The notes: a model not told the origin generated them from the letters alone. DNA of 64,000 nucleotides from Asterias rubens (GCF_902459465.1 NC_047068.1:16453195-16517194), one strand, 5' to 3'. Positions 12,501 to 25,552 are shown, counted from the stretch's first letter. A program made the numbers and translations.

Positions 12501-15500
12501 CCTGTGAGTGAATGTGCAGTCATTTTAGTGTGTAACAAACATGTAGGACTTCAGGCTTGTATGCTTTGTTTTTAAAAGGGCAAGGGCACCAAGGCATTTT
12601 CTCCTTGGTAATAAAGGGCCACCATAATAAACTGAGAAAATTGTGAATTTCTACTGGGAAATTCCCTAAAGGGTTGTACAACTTGTGCCCGACTTTGTTT
12701 TGCTAAGCATAGAATCTTGCTAAATAGTATTTTCTGCTTAGCAGCTTTTTGAACATGGGCCCTGGAGAGAGGGCTGAAAGGTTTGAAGTATGATGTAGTT
12801 TACTTACACTACACTGTACAAATACAAATAATACAAATCTCGAGTCCCTTCCTCATCATAGAACACAGGCCAGCATTATCCCCACATGGGCTTTTTATGA
12901 AGTCCCAACATTCCCCAATCCAGCTTTTCAGTAGACCCAGGAACTTTTCGGTGTTGTTCTTTTCAATTAGAGACCCCCAGTGGGTGCTTGATGTCCTTTC
13001 TGATCTGATGTCCTTAGCTGTTCATAGACATGCTTGATTGATAAGTGCATCGGGCAGCGAGTCAGTGACAGCATCACTGGGATGGGAGGGTGGTTGACCT
13101 CATCTTCAACGAGTGTCACCTACTACGTGTATTTTTCTTGAGTATAAAGATTCAAAAGTTTAATAATCTCATATGACTAAATTAGTTTGACTAACTTTTC
13201 ATTCTGTTATTCCCTTTCCCTATAAACAGTGCAATACAATTAAAACACCAATTTTACTCCAGATTCGTGCCGGGAGATGTGACTTTCTTACCTTTTTATC
13301 AGCGTTTTTTTTTATTTTTAAATGTTTGCCTCTTAACGTTTCGCAATTTTTAAAATGCTTTATTAAATGACTAGTGAAACTAATCGAAACATAAACGAAA
13401 ATTACGTGAGTATTTGGCTGTGTTTCATAGAAAATTCATGTATAATAAATTATTAAGTTGATATTTTACCAGCCTGATGAACTTCTTTCATGATATTTAT
13501 AAAAAGCATTTTTAAAACTTGCTGTGCAAAAGTTATGTAAAATTTTTTATAAAACTTGCTAATACAAAAAGAAAATTGCATACCTAGCAGTTCGGCTATG
13601 CAACATATTTGGACAAAATCATCCCTGTAGTATTTTTGTTGTTGGGCCTATTTGGTAAATTTTGCCCTTTTGACCATCAACCTGACGTATCGTCATCCTG
13701 ATATGCTAACTTATGCACTTAAAGGAAAAACCCTAATACAGTATTAAGATGTTAACAAGTTCATCACATTACAGAATTTAATACAGACTCACCCTGTTGT
13801 CACTGGTATAAAAGGACTAAGCAGAGTACCAGTTGCACAGATAATTGTGTGACACAATCATCATCTGGTTGAGATGTTCTCTTATTAATGTGACGCTTGT
13901 GATGCAAAACTGTCGAGCATCAAAATCATCACATAAGGCCGAATGTCCTGTCAAACATTTTATGAAATCACTAAATGTTTCACAGTGTGGTGAAATGTTG
14001 GACAATCCCTGTTGAAGCATGATAAACATGCTTTTTGTATCAACTCTTAAGGCAATGATATTAAAAACAGATCATCACGCACATTTGTATTGTGCATTTC
14101 ATTGTATGCATTGAGTTATTCACTTCAAAATATGTCGCTAGACTTTCCTACAGTACGTACAATGTAAACATCTATGTTGTAAAATTAAAGAAAATGGCCC
14201 TGCCCTTTTGGTTGAGTTTCACTGTCTGTGTGGACGGAATATTGTCAGGTTTTGAACATCTTCAATATTTTTTCAAGCAAACTTGAAGTTTTGATTCTGA
14301 TAGGTCGCTCCATAGCAAGAGTGTGATATAAACCTTAGGTCTTTATCAAACATTGGTCAGCCTCAGGCGAAGGCTCGCAGCTCGGTCTTTAACCTGCATT
14401 TTGGAGCAGCGCGTATTGCTCGAACATCATTGTAGCCCTAGCCGAGGTTTGAGAAAGGTCCCTTACAACAAAACAGCCCACATCAAACATTGTTACATGT
14501 ATATTGTACAAAGCACTAACATTTTGTGTGGCAAGTAGCTACATGTAGGTGGTTTCTCATTTTAAAAAAGTGATTAAACAAATTATAATAATTCTTGTTT
14601 GTATTTATTGTACAGGCGGACTCAGTCAAGTACTTCTTAAATGAATTGGATCGGATAGGAAACAAGGTAAGACACTAGAATGCAGACCGAGCTTTTCCTT
14701 GTAACTCGAGCCACCATCTTGTGTTTTCTGATCTTGTGTTTTCTGGGGACCTTACATGTATAATGACATAATTACCAAACGTGTACCTTCCCTTTAAGAG
14801 CAAAGAACTATACTATAATTGCTTCTCTCCACCCAGGAGTAGAAATGGGCACCAGCGAGAGCTGGGATTAATCTGCGATGGACTGGCATCCTGTCCTGTG
14901 GAATAGTAGTATACAAATATTGAGTGGCTTAGAGTGGAATGGAAGGAATATTATCGCTCGGTAAAATTTGGACTGTTCCAATATTATCGCTCGGTAAATT
15001 TTGGAACAGTCCAAATTTTACCGAGCGATAATATTCCTTCCATTCCACGAATTAAAGCCACTCAATATTTGCTGTATATAACTGACATATAGAGATCCTT
15101 GTCATTTGATGTATTTTAAAAGTATAACATGAAAAATCACACAAATTACTGACATCCAAAAATCATATAGCGCCGCATAGCGGCAACAATGCACAAATCA
15201 GATCACAACCTTTTGCACACGTGCTCCTTTGTTTTAGCGGCGGCACTGTACATGTACTGCTCAAAAACATTGGGAACAAGGATGATCCTAACTGTTGAAT
15301 GGGAAATGCTATTCCCCATGGGCGAATACACTGTAGGTCTTTTTGATCGCCGGTGCGGATGGGAGTAATAGTGTATGTCACGTGAAGTAAGTTCCACCAA
15401 TCAAATGACAAGGATCTGTATGTCAGTTATATAATTAAAAATATTCTCAGTCGTTTTATACAAGGAGAATGAACGAGAGGGTGTACGTAGATTCGTGGAT

Positions 15501-16436
15501 AAAATTTGTACGAGACAAGGGAACAAATCTACACTTTAGAGTCTATTTTCTGACTTAAACTATTTCCCAAATGATTATGTAACAGTTTCAAGGAATTTGA
15601 TGTCACATAAATAATAACAACACTTAATTATTCTACCTTATTTCTTGTACTTTGTCAAACCGCGATTATCAGGCATACTTTATAGTGCTACTGCTTGCAA
15701 CACTATCAAGTGCATTGTCAGATTGAAAGGTTAACAATAAATTGTGTTCGCAAAAGTGTTTATTGCCATACATTTTTAGAATTATCACCAGTATATCTTC
15801 CCCTTCAGTTTTTTAAATATATTTATAGTAATATCTTTTGTGTTTATCTTTGCGATTAATTTGCAGGATTATCTCCCCACAATGAAGGATATCCTCTTTG
15901 CCAGGAAAGCAACAAAAGGTATTGTTGAGCATGTCATCGACATCAGAAGTGTCCCGTTTCGCTTCGTCGATGTCGGCGGGCAGCGGTCGCAACGACAGAA
16001 GTGGTTCCAGTGCTTTGAAGGGGTCACGTCAATCCTATTTCTGGTGTCGTCCAGCGAGTTTGATCAGGTCCTGATGGAGGATCGCATCACCAACCGACTA
16101 GTAGAGTCATGCAACATCTTCGATACCATCGTCAATCACAAGTACTTCTCCGAAGTGTCCATTATCCTCTTCCTTAATAAATCCGACCTTCTGGAGCAAA
16201 AGGTCAAAGTAGTAAACCTCAAGGACTACTTTTCAGCATTCGAGGGCGACCCCACCGACGTGAAACAAGTGCAGAACTTTATCCTTCTCATGTTCGACAT
16301 GCGGCGGCGCGATCGCAGTAAATCGCTCTTCCACCACTTCACTACGGCCGTCGACACGGAGAACATTAAGTTTGTATTCTACGCGGTCAGGGACACGATT
16401 CTAAAACAGAATCTGCAAGGGATCATGCTGCAGTAA
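9540..16436 (+). CDS. G protein alpha subunit, G12/13 class
   Basis: This GTPase subunit couples receptors to RhoGEFs and Rho signalling at the plasma membrane. Three exons (9540-10001, 14616-14666, 15867-16436) join in phase 0 and encode 360 residues; vertebrate members have about 377-381. Visible motifs: Cys8/Cys9 as likely palmitoylation sites, P-loop GAGESGKST at 45-53, the G12/13-type IPWGD segment, [10 protein letters not shown] and [10 protein letters not shown] closing exon 1, switch I Arg184 and Thr187, DVGGQ at 206-210 with catalytic Gln210, NKSD at 275-278, and a C-terminus ending MLQ. The terminal Gln, with no Cys at position -4, fits G12/13 and excludes the pertussis-toxin-sensitive Gi type. 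Invertebrates usually have one gene for the vertebrate GNA12/GNA13 pair, so no single symbol is assigned. The frame is open upstream of 9540, but this ATG gives the family-like N-terminus and a good context. Confidence 0.96.
10002..14615 (+). other. Intron 1 of the G-alpha gene
   Basis: This 4.6-kb intron holds a SINE copy (10321-10575) directly followed by a GGCGCC-type MITE (10577-10700). It also holds TACATG simple repeats near 10.92 kb, a 12.58-12.77 kb stretch of two interspersed families, and AT-rich sequence with no coding exon that I can support. Confidence 0.8.
10321..10700 (+). mobile_element. SINE copy abutting a short MITE
   Basis: The SINE head carries GGCCTAGCGGTTAGTAGAGC (A-box-like) and GTGGGTTCAAGTCCCAGTCG (B-box-like), then GTGTCCTTAAAAGC. 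From 10577, GGATAACTTTCCG begins a copy of the 7574-7701 MITE, whose inverse end lies at about 10690. Confidence 0.65.
14914..15071. repeat. Perfect 44-bp-arm hairpin with a third unit in the loop
   Basis: Bases 14936-14979 and 15003-15046 are exact reverse complements by eye. The 23-base loop (14980-15002) repeats the arm motif AATATTATCGCTCGGTAAA. Outer arms, CAAATATTGAGTGGCTT and its inverse at 15054-15071, extend the fold. It lies in intron 2 of the G-alpha gene. Confidence 0.92.
15075..15433. mobile_element. MITE with ~34-bp inverted ends, next to the hairpin
   Basis: The left end (15075-15110) includes ATCCTTGTCATTTGAT. The right end (15400-15433) includes ATCAAATGACAAGGAT and TGTCAGTTATATA, its inverse. 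An open frame on the minus strand inside resembles no known protein and is probably incidental. Confidence 0.75.
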
Positions 16437-16458
16437 CGTTTAGCATACCTTGCCTGTT

Positions 16459-16920
16459 CAACCACTTATCTGTCTGTGCCTCTTACATGTAACAAAGCAC
16501 GCTTCAAGTGTATGGTACACAAGGTACAATGTATGCCATAGAAGACGCAGCAACCAGGCCTGGAATTACACAGAGGCTATGGCCCCTGCTGCCCCATAGA
16601 CCTAACAATTTTACCATTGAAGTGCCCTTTGCGAAATGAAAATGGTCTTGCCCTCTCAAGAGGAAATTCCAGGCTGGTCAACTAATCATCTGTCTGTGCC
16701 TCTTACAAGTAACAGAGCAAGCTTCAAGTGTATGGTATGCCATAGAAGACGCAGCAACCAGGCCTTGAGTTACGAAATGTACAAGTACACCGAGGCTGTT
16801 GCCCCTGGTCTTGACCTTGGAGCCCCATCAAAAGCTTCCCATAGACTTCACAATTTTCACATGGAAGTGCCCTTTCCAAAATGAAAATGGCCTTGCCCTC
16901 TCAGAGACGAAATTCCAGGT
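16459..16920. repeat. ~220-bp tandem duplication after the G-alpha stop codon
   Basis: Copy 1 begins near 16459 and copy 2 near 16678. Both contain TCTGTCTGTGCCTCTTACA, TTCAAGTGTATGGTA, CATAGAAGACGCAGCAACCA and a following CCTTGCCCTCTC block. The second half of the unit belongs to an interspersed family also seen at 6465-6605, 17.1 and 44.22 kb. Confidence 0.85.
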
Positions 16921-18194
16921 CTGAGCGACATCATGAGGATGGTGTTGGGATGGGGCACACTTCCACCTGCCGTTGGCTCAGTGCGTACTGTTCCCGGTAA
17001 ATTCAACCACCAGTCCTCGATTCAGCGGAATGAAACGGACACAGCAGTCTTGGTCTTTTATCAAAGCAGCCATAGATATTCTGAGATTTTAAATGGAAGT
17101 GCCCTTTTACTCAAGAGAAAGAAAAAGTGACCTTGCCCCTTCAGGAGATGAAAGTTCAAGTCTGCTTGGAGCCATACATGTAGCTTGATTGGAGTGAACC
17201 TGGGGAAACTACCGCTATAGTGGAGTAGACATTCTTGGTGAAATTCAGTTTGCAGATCTCCACCCACCCTAGCAATCCAGAATGGTTCGTTTTTGTCGAC
17301 AGAAGACAACCAACGTTCCGGTTTCATCTTAACGTAATTAACTGCAGAAGTTAATACTGTATGTTTTCAATTATTAAATATGTTAAACTATTATGGTGCA
17401 TACATGTACGTGTACATGTATGTATGTCAATGTATGTGTATGCTCATTCATAATGCACACTGGGTGAAATGCAAACTGCTCGGGCCAAACAAAATAAATG
17501 TTGCGTTTTTTGTTGTAACCAGACTAAAAAAAATAATATGTGCATAATGTACACAATATGTATGTAGTTGGGATTTTTACTTGTGACATTTTGTTTGTTG
17601 CATGCACTGGTGCATTGTGTGTACATGTAATGTGCAATGTTGAAAACACAATTATTGCTGTTTTTTGCCATCAATCATTGATAATCAGTCCGTCTTCTTC
17701 TGTTATTGTTGCTGACGTTTACAAGAAGGAAAAAGCTGTAGAATTACTTGCATATGTGGAAAAATCCTGACTCTACAATGTACCTTTCGCTTATTGATTT
17801 GTTTGGTTTAGACGCTAGAAATGTGGTTTATTTTGTTTGGCCTGAAAATATTAGCCCCAACAGAGCCTTCTTAAAGACTTAAAAGGGGGAAATCCATTGT
17901 TCTTTGGAAAGTGCGCGGCCAATTGTATGGGAACTATTGTAAATGTTGTCTCCTGTCATGAATGTGTACATTGCTGAAGTCTCCTCGCCCCCTCCCCCCT
18001 CTAAAATAATGCAACAGTACATGTAGGTTTGAGGACATGTACAAAAGTTTATTGAGTATTTTGACGATTGTACACCTTTTTTCAGACCATCCATTTATAT
18101 CCAAATACTAACACTTTAAATATTAGTTAATGAAATGTGAAAGAAAAGATTCCTGTTCGTGCATGTGTACAACTGGGGGTCTTAAACACTGCAT

Positions 18195-18550
18195 GGGCAT
18201 GGAACCTAAGGCTTTACATCCCATCTGAAGAATGAAGCAAGTGTCTTGCTCAAGGACGCAAGTGTCACGACTGGGACTCAAACCCACATTATGATCAGAA
18301 ACACAAGGGCCCAATATCATGGCTAATACTGTAAGCAAAAAATAGGCGCTTGCAGAAGCAGGGAATGCTGTGCCTACATGTATATGTCAAGCGTATTTCA
18401 CAGGTTAGCGGGAATTGTGGCTTGTGTGGGTGCGTACTCAACGATACCAGGCATTCTACGCTTACACAGCTAGCGCAGAAACTCGTCGCTTGCAGTGCTA
18501 GTGGAGAAAAGTCAACGTGATTAAACACAAAAAAGACCACTGGGAACACA
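18195..18550. mobile_element. SINE fragment followed by a GGGCCCAAT-ended repeat
   Basis: Bases 18195-18300 are the reverse SINE head (GTCACGACTGGGACTCAAAC). Bases 18305-18550 share AGGGCCCAAT, AGAAGCAGGGAAT and ACACAGCTAGCGCAGAAA with 29310-29560. The long minus-strand open frame here follows this repeat and is not considered a gene. Confidence 0.6.
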
Positions 18551-19511
18551 GCTTTACAAATCAAAAACCACTTATAATGCATTGTCTTACCAACAGGATG
18601 TAGTTCACTCTCTAACAGTACGGTACTGTGTACCAGCATTTTGCAAAAGATGATTTTTTTCAAGACTATTCGACAGTAAATGGCACATGAACAACTTTCT
18701 TTACATATGTACATGCTAATTACAAGCATGGAGGACATGGCAAGAAGTTTTAGGTTTTTATGTAAATAACGTTTATTTTTTTTATGCAAATGAAGTAAGT
18801 GTAAGTGTGGACATTGAGAAATATTTAAAGATGGTCGCTGAATCTATGTTGGCATTTTTTTTTTAATATAATAGATCTCGTTGTAAATCTTGTAAAAAAA
18901 GACTGTAATTGTGGGTTTGTAAAGTTTGTTTGTAATTTAAAAAAAAAAATAATAAAAAATTATGACGGAAGTGGCTTGAAGAGATGTGAACAAACTTTTC
19001 TTTTTTTTCCTATCTCGACAACCTGTCTGGTTCAATCAAGCTTTGTAACTCCCAGCAGCATCTGTTTTAACACCCATTCAGTTTCCTTCAATGTTTATTA
19101 CATAACATTTGAAATAAAAAGATGCATTCTCTTTAAGGTGCTCCCTAGACTTGACTCAAGTCCCAATCCTGTGCAAGATCCTTCCTGGCCTCATCGTCAG
19201 AAAACTATTGTTTTGCGCTCTGCATTTTCCACTCTGTTCCACGCTCAGGACCTCAATAGCTACATTTTGTCGATGAGGGTGCATTGGCAGACTGGTATTA
19301 CACATGTTACATTGTACATTTGTACAAGTGTGTTAAGGACCTCACACAGGAAAGGGACTTGAATCAAGTCTAGGTGCTCCCCTGCCTGCCACTTCCCAGG
19401 TTGTATCAGAAACTTGGGTGTGATCCCTGGCTACATGGCAGTTACAGGTTGTATGGTATCTGACCCGCACCCCAGAGCAATGATATTGACAACCTCCCGA
19501 CAAGATACATT

Positions 19512-19855
19512 AGGCCAAGTAAAAAAAAGTACCAGTTGATCGTCCGGGTTTTTTCAAAAATAGGAGAATGAGGGCCTTGTTATTTTTTTTATTTTTTTCC
19601 TTTAAAAAGGTGTCCGCCAAGCATTTCATTTTACACTTGCCTAAAAGTCAGTTTAAAGTCACCGCTTACTTATGTAGTTACAAGTTCTTAAAAGATTAAA
19701 TTAATCTAGAAATACACAGAGAAAATTTGCCTTTTTGAAAAAAAGAAAGAAAAAAAACAAAACAAAAAAACATGGATGCAGCCTCGAAAAAAGGATGCAG
19801 GCTCAAAAAAGGTTGAGGGAGGGGACGATCAACTGGTATTTTTACATATGGCCTT
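19512..19855. mobile_element. MITE with ~33-bp inverted ends
   Basis: The left end contains AGTACCAGTTGATCGTCC, and the right end contains the inverse GGACGATCAACTGGTA. AGGCCA and TGGCCT are the outermost bases, with TTA flanking both sides. Confidence 0.8.
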
Positions 19856-19856
19856 A

Positions 19857-19930
19857 TAATGTAGCTCAGTTGGCAGGGTGCTGGCACATAAATCCAGAGG
19901 TGGCAGGTTCAAATCCTGCTGTAGTCAAAT
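19857..19930 (+). other. tRNA-like sequence, probably a pseudogene or SINE head
   Basis: It has the A-box-like TAGCTCAGTTGG and the B-box GGTTCAAATCC inside a good T-arm (GCAGG/CCTGC). The acceptor ends do not pair and the anticodon arm is poor, so it is not called a functional tRNA. Confidence 0.4.
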
Positions 19931-20213
19931 TTGTCTTAGTTCAACCTGAGCATTTAATATGAATGCTCTTTACAGTTGTTGTGTGAATCACAAACTCTTA
20001 CCCACCATCCCAGGAGGTCAAAACAATATATTATATTGTAACTCAATGATGTGAAAAAAGTCGTATACCTCTGATTTCTTAATTTCTTTGGCATATTATC
20101 TCCTTTTGCTTTCAGATTTTCTGCAAGACATGAATTTACAGTCAAAACTTTATTCCTCTTTGGTCAAAACTTCTGGTTTCCCTTTTGCAGTGATTTAAAT
20201 ATTCTGGGAATCC

Positions 20214-20612
20214 TCTAAAGGAACTGGACATGTTTGGTAAATACTTAAAATAATTGATAGCATAAAAACTCACTAGGAAATGAGCAACAGAAAGCTGTTA
20301 ATGGTATAAACACATTGTGAGAAACGACTCCCTCTGAAGTATCTATAGTTTTTGAGAAAGAGATAATTTCTCACGTACATGACATACTGACATAAATATT
20401 TGAATCTAAGAAAGACTTCAGGCCTGAAAAGTTTCTCAGACATCTTAAATCACACAAATTTGTGCAGAAGGGTTCTTTGTCTTTCATTATTTTCCTGCAA
20501 CTTCGATGACCAATTGAGTCCAAAATTTCACAGGTTTTGTTTTACAATGCTGGGATACACCAAGTGAGAATACTGGTCTTTAACAATTGCCAAACGTGTC
20601 CAGTGCCTGTAA
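20214..20612. mobile_element. Decayed TTAA-type MITE
   Basis: This diverged copy of the 24.7-kb family has CTAAAGGAACTGGACATG at the left, GTGTCCAGTGCCTGTAAA at the right, and shared inner blocks (GAGAAACGACTCCCTCTGAA, GGGATACACCAAG). Confidence 0.7.
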
Positions 20613-21784
20613 AAAAAGCAGAACAAATTTTGAGTTTTTACCTTTAAACCATTTTCTTTTTATTTCTAAAATCTCTTATTATGATTTTTGATTTGTTTGT
20701 ACAATCCCTGAGGTAAAACCATTGTTGGCTTGTATCACCTCTTCTGAGAATGAATTTAATGATCTAGAGATTGTTCATAATTTCCAGATATAGGTGCAAA
20801 TTCTGTGATGCTAATTCCAAAGTGATTATTTTAAAAGCAATTTTTTTTATATAACTATAAGCCATGTGATTGGTTGGTTAATGTCTGTATGAATTTACAT
20901 TATAATGCTGCGTCAAACTTTCATTCTCTTGAATACTTTTATGATAAATATTCAATATTACCCAGTACAGTGTTTTGTATTTGTGATGCGATCAAGCAAA
21001 ATGAGTTGTTTTTCGAATCAGGCCGTTTTTTTATTTCTGTATACATTTGAAAAGAACATAGTCTATGCTTTAATTCCTTATAAAAAAAATCCATGTTGAT
21101 ACTACCTTTTGTTCAAAACTTGTGAAAGGAGAAACACCAAGAGACGTGTAAAACTGAGAAAAGGTTGTTAAAAGTCGAATGGTTTATTGAAAAAAATTAT
21201 CACATTTTCTCTCAATGCGAAATTTTACCCTTCTTGATGTTATTTATCAGAAAGGAAGTAGTCAATATGAATAAGATAAATTGTGGCATTTAAATTACAA
21301 AGAAAAATATTTGTGAAAATTTCACCCCTGTTTTGGCTTGTTTCTCCATTCTCGACAAATCACTCTTTTAGGCTTGATCGCTTCACATTTGTTTCTTTTT
21401 CTTTTCTTGTAGTGTTGGTTATGTATTCAACAAACTGTAGACTCTGCAGGGATTAACAATGACAGATATTGTTAATATCTGTGGTCAATAAAGAAGTGTA
21501 CCATTTACATCAAGCCTCTAATTAACCTTGTGAAATTGCCCTTTATGCCCTTGATTCTGCTGTGGTTTGCCATGGTGCCCTGTGTAAAGTTCAAATATAT
21601 TGTAGACCATTTCATAATGCGCAGAGCACTTGCACGCGCCTCTGCTGTCCACCTACATGTCAAAAAGGCGCACAAAAGGATGGTACGCGTGTTTACGCAC
21701 ATCCAAACAATGTGCATTACCATTTCTGCCTTTTTGGGCGAGTCCTCTCCTTTTGTACCTGTTTTGACAATCAAAATGGTGGAC

Positions 21785-22055
21785 AAAGAGTTTAAACACT
21801 GGACACTATTGGTACAGTAACTCAAAATAATTGCTTGCATAAAAACTTACTTGGTAACAAGCAATGGAGAGCTGTTGAAACATTGAGAAACGGCTCCCTC
21901 TAAAGGAACAGTTTTTGTGAAAGTGGTAATTTTTCATTAAAATATTAAAAGGCTTTAGGCCCGTAGCCTTTTGTTAGGTATAGCATATTTTTGGTAAGCA
22001 TAACTTTGTTGTGTTCAGCTCCTTTTTGTGCAGCTCTATGAAATTGGGCCTAGGC
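21785..22055. mobile_element. Half copies of two MITE families
   Basis: Bases 21785-21950 are the left half of the TTAA family (ACACTGGACACTATTGGTA, then GAGAAACGGCTCCCTCT). Bases 21995-22055 are a right end of the GGGCCCAATTTCAT family (CTATGAAATTGGGCC). Confidence 0.6.
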
Positions 22056-22416
22056 ATTGACCTTTGTACATTTCAGGACAACATTATTAGATTTGAATAA
22101 TCTGCGGTAAGCAGAACCGTGATGTTGGGCTGTAGAGATTGTTATCAACTTTTAAAACCTGAGTGACCAAAGTTTGTCACTGTTAACCTTGCTTGAAAGC
22201 TGAAAAGAAAAAGGGAAAGACAACACAAACTTTTGAAAACAACACGTTTTTTTCTGAAAGAGACACCCTACAGATCATTGTCAGTAAAAACAAGCCTCTT
22301 TTTGCAACTTCCATATTTTGTATTACGCTCTCTTTGAATTTGTGTACATGTATGATGGAAAACCTTTTCATACATAATATGATACATTTTTATACAAACA
22401 TTGAAATATCACACTA

Positions 22417-22750
22417 TAAGCCATTTGCGAGTTAGATTTGAATAATGTTTGGTACAATGACTTGCTTAGTCACAATTCCGCTTACATTTGAATTCCTCAG
22501 ACAGTTTGTATGTCAAATGGTTTGGGCGTTTGTTCAGCAACCTCCAGATGAGCAAACCCTTGTACCATTGTGCCATACATGTACATCACATCCATTCAGA
22601 ATTGTGTATCCGTGGGTGTTCAACATGTAATACGTGCACTCTGCAAAAGCTCTTTAGTCTGAAGAATTCAAATCTAAGTGGTAAATTGCAGACAACATTC
22701 AAGTTTAATATGCAAATGTTTTATCGGAAGTGTTTTGTCTTAATCTTAAT
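22417..22750. mobile_element. MITE, TTTGCGAGTT family, copy 1
   Basis: It shares CCATTTGCGAGTT, TGGTACAATGACTTG, TTAGTCACAAT, GAATTCCTCAGAC and GTACCATTGTGC with 37371-37710. Its right end is more degraded than in that copy. Confidence 0.65.
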
Positions 22751-24683
22751 AGTGTAAGCTGTTGCTTAATGGTTAATCATGTGCAGTTGAATACAACACA
22801 AGGAAGTGTGTGTATGTGCAGTGTAATGTGGTGACTTGTTAACGCAGTGGTTGGTACTCTCGGTTTATACACTGTTTACAAATAGTTACAATGGCATGTA
22901 TGTATTGTTGTGAAAGTACATATTGCCTAACTGGAAGTTTTGATCTTCTCTCTTTTGCAACAAGTTTAACTTACTGGGCCCAATTTCATAAAGCTGTTGA
23001 GCAGAAAACACTGCTTGGCAAAATTCTTTGCTAAACAAAAACTGAGTGGGGCACCAGCGATTGCGATGAATTTTGACGTCCTACTCCTGTTTGCAAATGT
23101 TTCACAACCAAGAGATAAACCCATTTTAACTGTTGTGAATTATTTGTTGCGAATTTGTGACGTCCAAATTTGTATCGGCTTCACTCAATGAGGAAGTTAT
23201 AAGCAGTCACAAAAAGTAAACGTGACCTTTTACATGTATTGTCCAATTTGACTGTTTGTCCACAAGGTAGCGTAGTGAATTCATCAGGAAATTTTTAAAT
23301 ATTAGCTTCCTGGAGTGTTTCAAAACTGTTGACAAAGAAGCAAATGGAACCATTCGTGCCGAACTAAGAAAGAGAATTCAACAATGGTAAGATATGATAT
23401 GAGCCAACACGTCTCTAAAGAGATTTATACTTACATGTAGTAAAACCACAAACCTCACCTGATTTTACTCCCAACCATACAAAGTTTCAAATCTTCCTGC
23501 TGCATGCTAAATTTGTGTTCATTCTCTACGTGAAATGTATGAGACAGAAGTAGGCATCTGGCCTGCCCCTACAGCAATCTCATTGTCAAAAGCAGGCCTA
23601 CAGGTACATTATATGCCACTTGAGGCATTTTCTCTTCGGTAAAGGGCAACCCTTATAAGTAAATTGTAAATTTCTACTGGAGCATTTCAAGGGCACCAAG
23701 GCAATGACCAGGGGGCATGGAGGCATCACCTTCATTGCCTCCGTGAAGACATAGGCCTGCAAAGCTCATTAATTATGTTGTTTGCTCTTTGCTAATTGCA
23801 ATTTGTGTGTATGATTTGTCTACCCATCTTCAGCTTGTGTAGACATTGTAGAGTAGAGAAAACGTCAAGGAAAGATTATTGTGAATGGCCACATTTTGTT
23901 CCTGCTATATGTGTAGTGATTGGATAATTACCCAAATACACAAAGTCTGAAAGAAAAACTGAGCTGCAGTACACAAAGAACCATCCAATGCAAAATTCAG
24001 CATCAATTGTAACAGGCAAGACAGAACAATGCAATAGGTTTAATTACTTTTATTGATCCCTTTACTATAAAGCAATCTTTATATCTATTGTGTTGTTTAT
24101 TAGACATTCACAATACATTATGCCAGTGCGAAAATCAAGTATTTGGTTTTGAAAACAAAGTTATATTTTGCAATGGTTTTCAGGATTATTATAAAAAGCC
24201 TGATATTTTCTGTCAAAACGAGGCATTTCTTTTCTCGGTAAAGAGCAGGGCCCATTTACATTTACTTGTAGCTCTGCTTACCCCCGAATTGTGCACTTGC
24301 GATCACCATTCTTCGTTTACTGTACAAGCGCCAAATTTCCTTGTTAGCCGTGAAAGCGAAGATTGCCTATTGACTTGGAGTTTCTTGTTTTTCCTTTTTT
24401 GTATTGTTATGTAAGGCACTATGTATCTCAAAATGTATTTATTGTTGATTTATACGCCATATTTAGTGTTGTCTGGATGTATGTATTTACATATAAACAT
24501 TTGTACTGTTGCCTGTTAAACAGGCAATCAAATCTCACTGTATGGTTGCTTAAAATGTTTAACAACTGTCTAAAGGGTCAAATAAGGGGATGGTGGGGTA
24601 AGGATTAGTAAGGGCGGACCTTAATGTTAAGGTCAGACAGATTCAGTGTTCAGTAGGAACCAGGGGTGGATTTCATATAGAGC

Positions 24684-25070
24684 TTAAAGGCAGTGGACAC
24701 TATTGGTAATTATCAAAGACTAGCCGTCACAGTTGGTGTATCTCAACATATGCATAAAATAACAAACCTGTGAAAATTTGAGCTCAATCGGTCATCAAAG
24801 TTGTGAGATAATAATGAAAGAAAAATAACCCTTGTCACACGAAGTTGTGTGCGTTTAGATGGTTGATTTCGAGACCTCAAGTTCTAAATCTGAGGTCTTG
24901 AAATCAAATTCGTGGAAAATTACTTCTTTCTCGAAAACTATGGCACTTCAGAGGAAGCCATTTCTCACAATGTTTTCTTACCATCAACCTCTCCCCATTA
25001 CCCGTCACCAAGAAAAATTTTATGCCAATAATTATTTTGAGTAATTACCAATAGTGTCCACTGCCTTTAA
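24684..25070. mobile_element. TTAA-flanked MITE, intact copy
   Basis: It begins TTAAAGGCAGTGGACACTAT and ends with the inverse, TTACCAATAGTGTCCACTGCC then TTTAA. An inner hairpin (TTTCGAGACCTCAAGTTCTA with its inverse) follows. It has no open frame of note. TTAA at both edges is the target preference of piggyBac-type transposases, which is an inference about its mobiliser. Confidence 0.88.
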
Positions 25071-25552
25071 GACTGGTCTTATCTCAAGTTTTTAAAGACT
25101 AAGTAGTCCTGAGTTAGAACTAGTACTAAGTTCTTTGTGAAATTGACCCCATCAGACATGGATCGAGAACCAAACCTAAATCTCAACTGTGTGCTACATG
25201 TAAGAATTGTATGAAAAGTCTATTCCAAGGAAAACATACCGTCACTGATTATAGTTTCTACAGATGAATTTACTAAAAATTCTTAAATATTTCACTTGGG
25301 ACCTTTGAAATCGCGGGTTCAATATGTACTGTATATAAATGGTTGAAACCACTCATTAAATTTACAGCACAAAAGCTGACAATGAATATATGGTTGGCTC
25401 TCCAAATTGGTGGCTGCTTTTGGGCCTGTTGCTGTTGCTGTTGCTTACCCTAACACATGTAACCGTGGTGAAGCCTAAGCCGCTAATGTGTGGCTGCAAT
25501 GCGCCTGTTGCTGTTGCTACGGGGCTGCCTGTCCCTTAACACATGTTAAGAT

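Noticed and set aside
15163-15411. 82-codon frame on the minus strand in a G-alpha intron
   Set aside because: It lies wholly inside a MITE with inverted ends and resembles no transposase.
18295-18789. 164-codon frame on the minus strand
   Set aside because: It overlaps a GGGCCCAAT-ended interspersed repeat and a SINE fragment. It is Cys/Phe-rich with no family resemblance.
19857-19930. Functional tRNA gene
   Set aside because: The T-arm is good, but the acceptor stem does not pair and the anticodon arm is broken.
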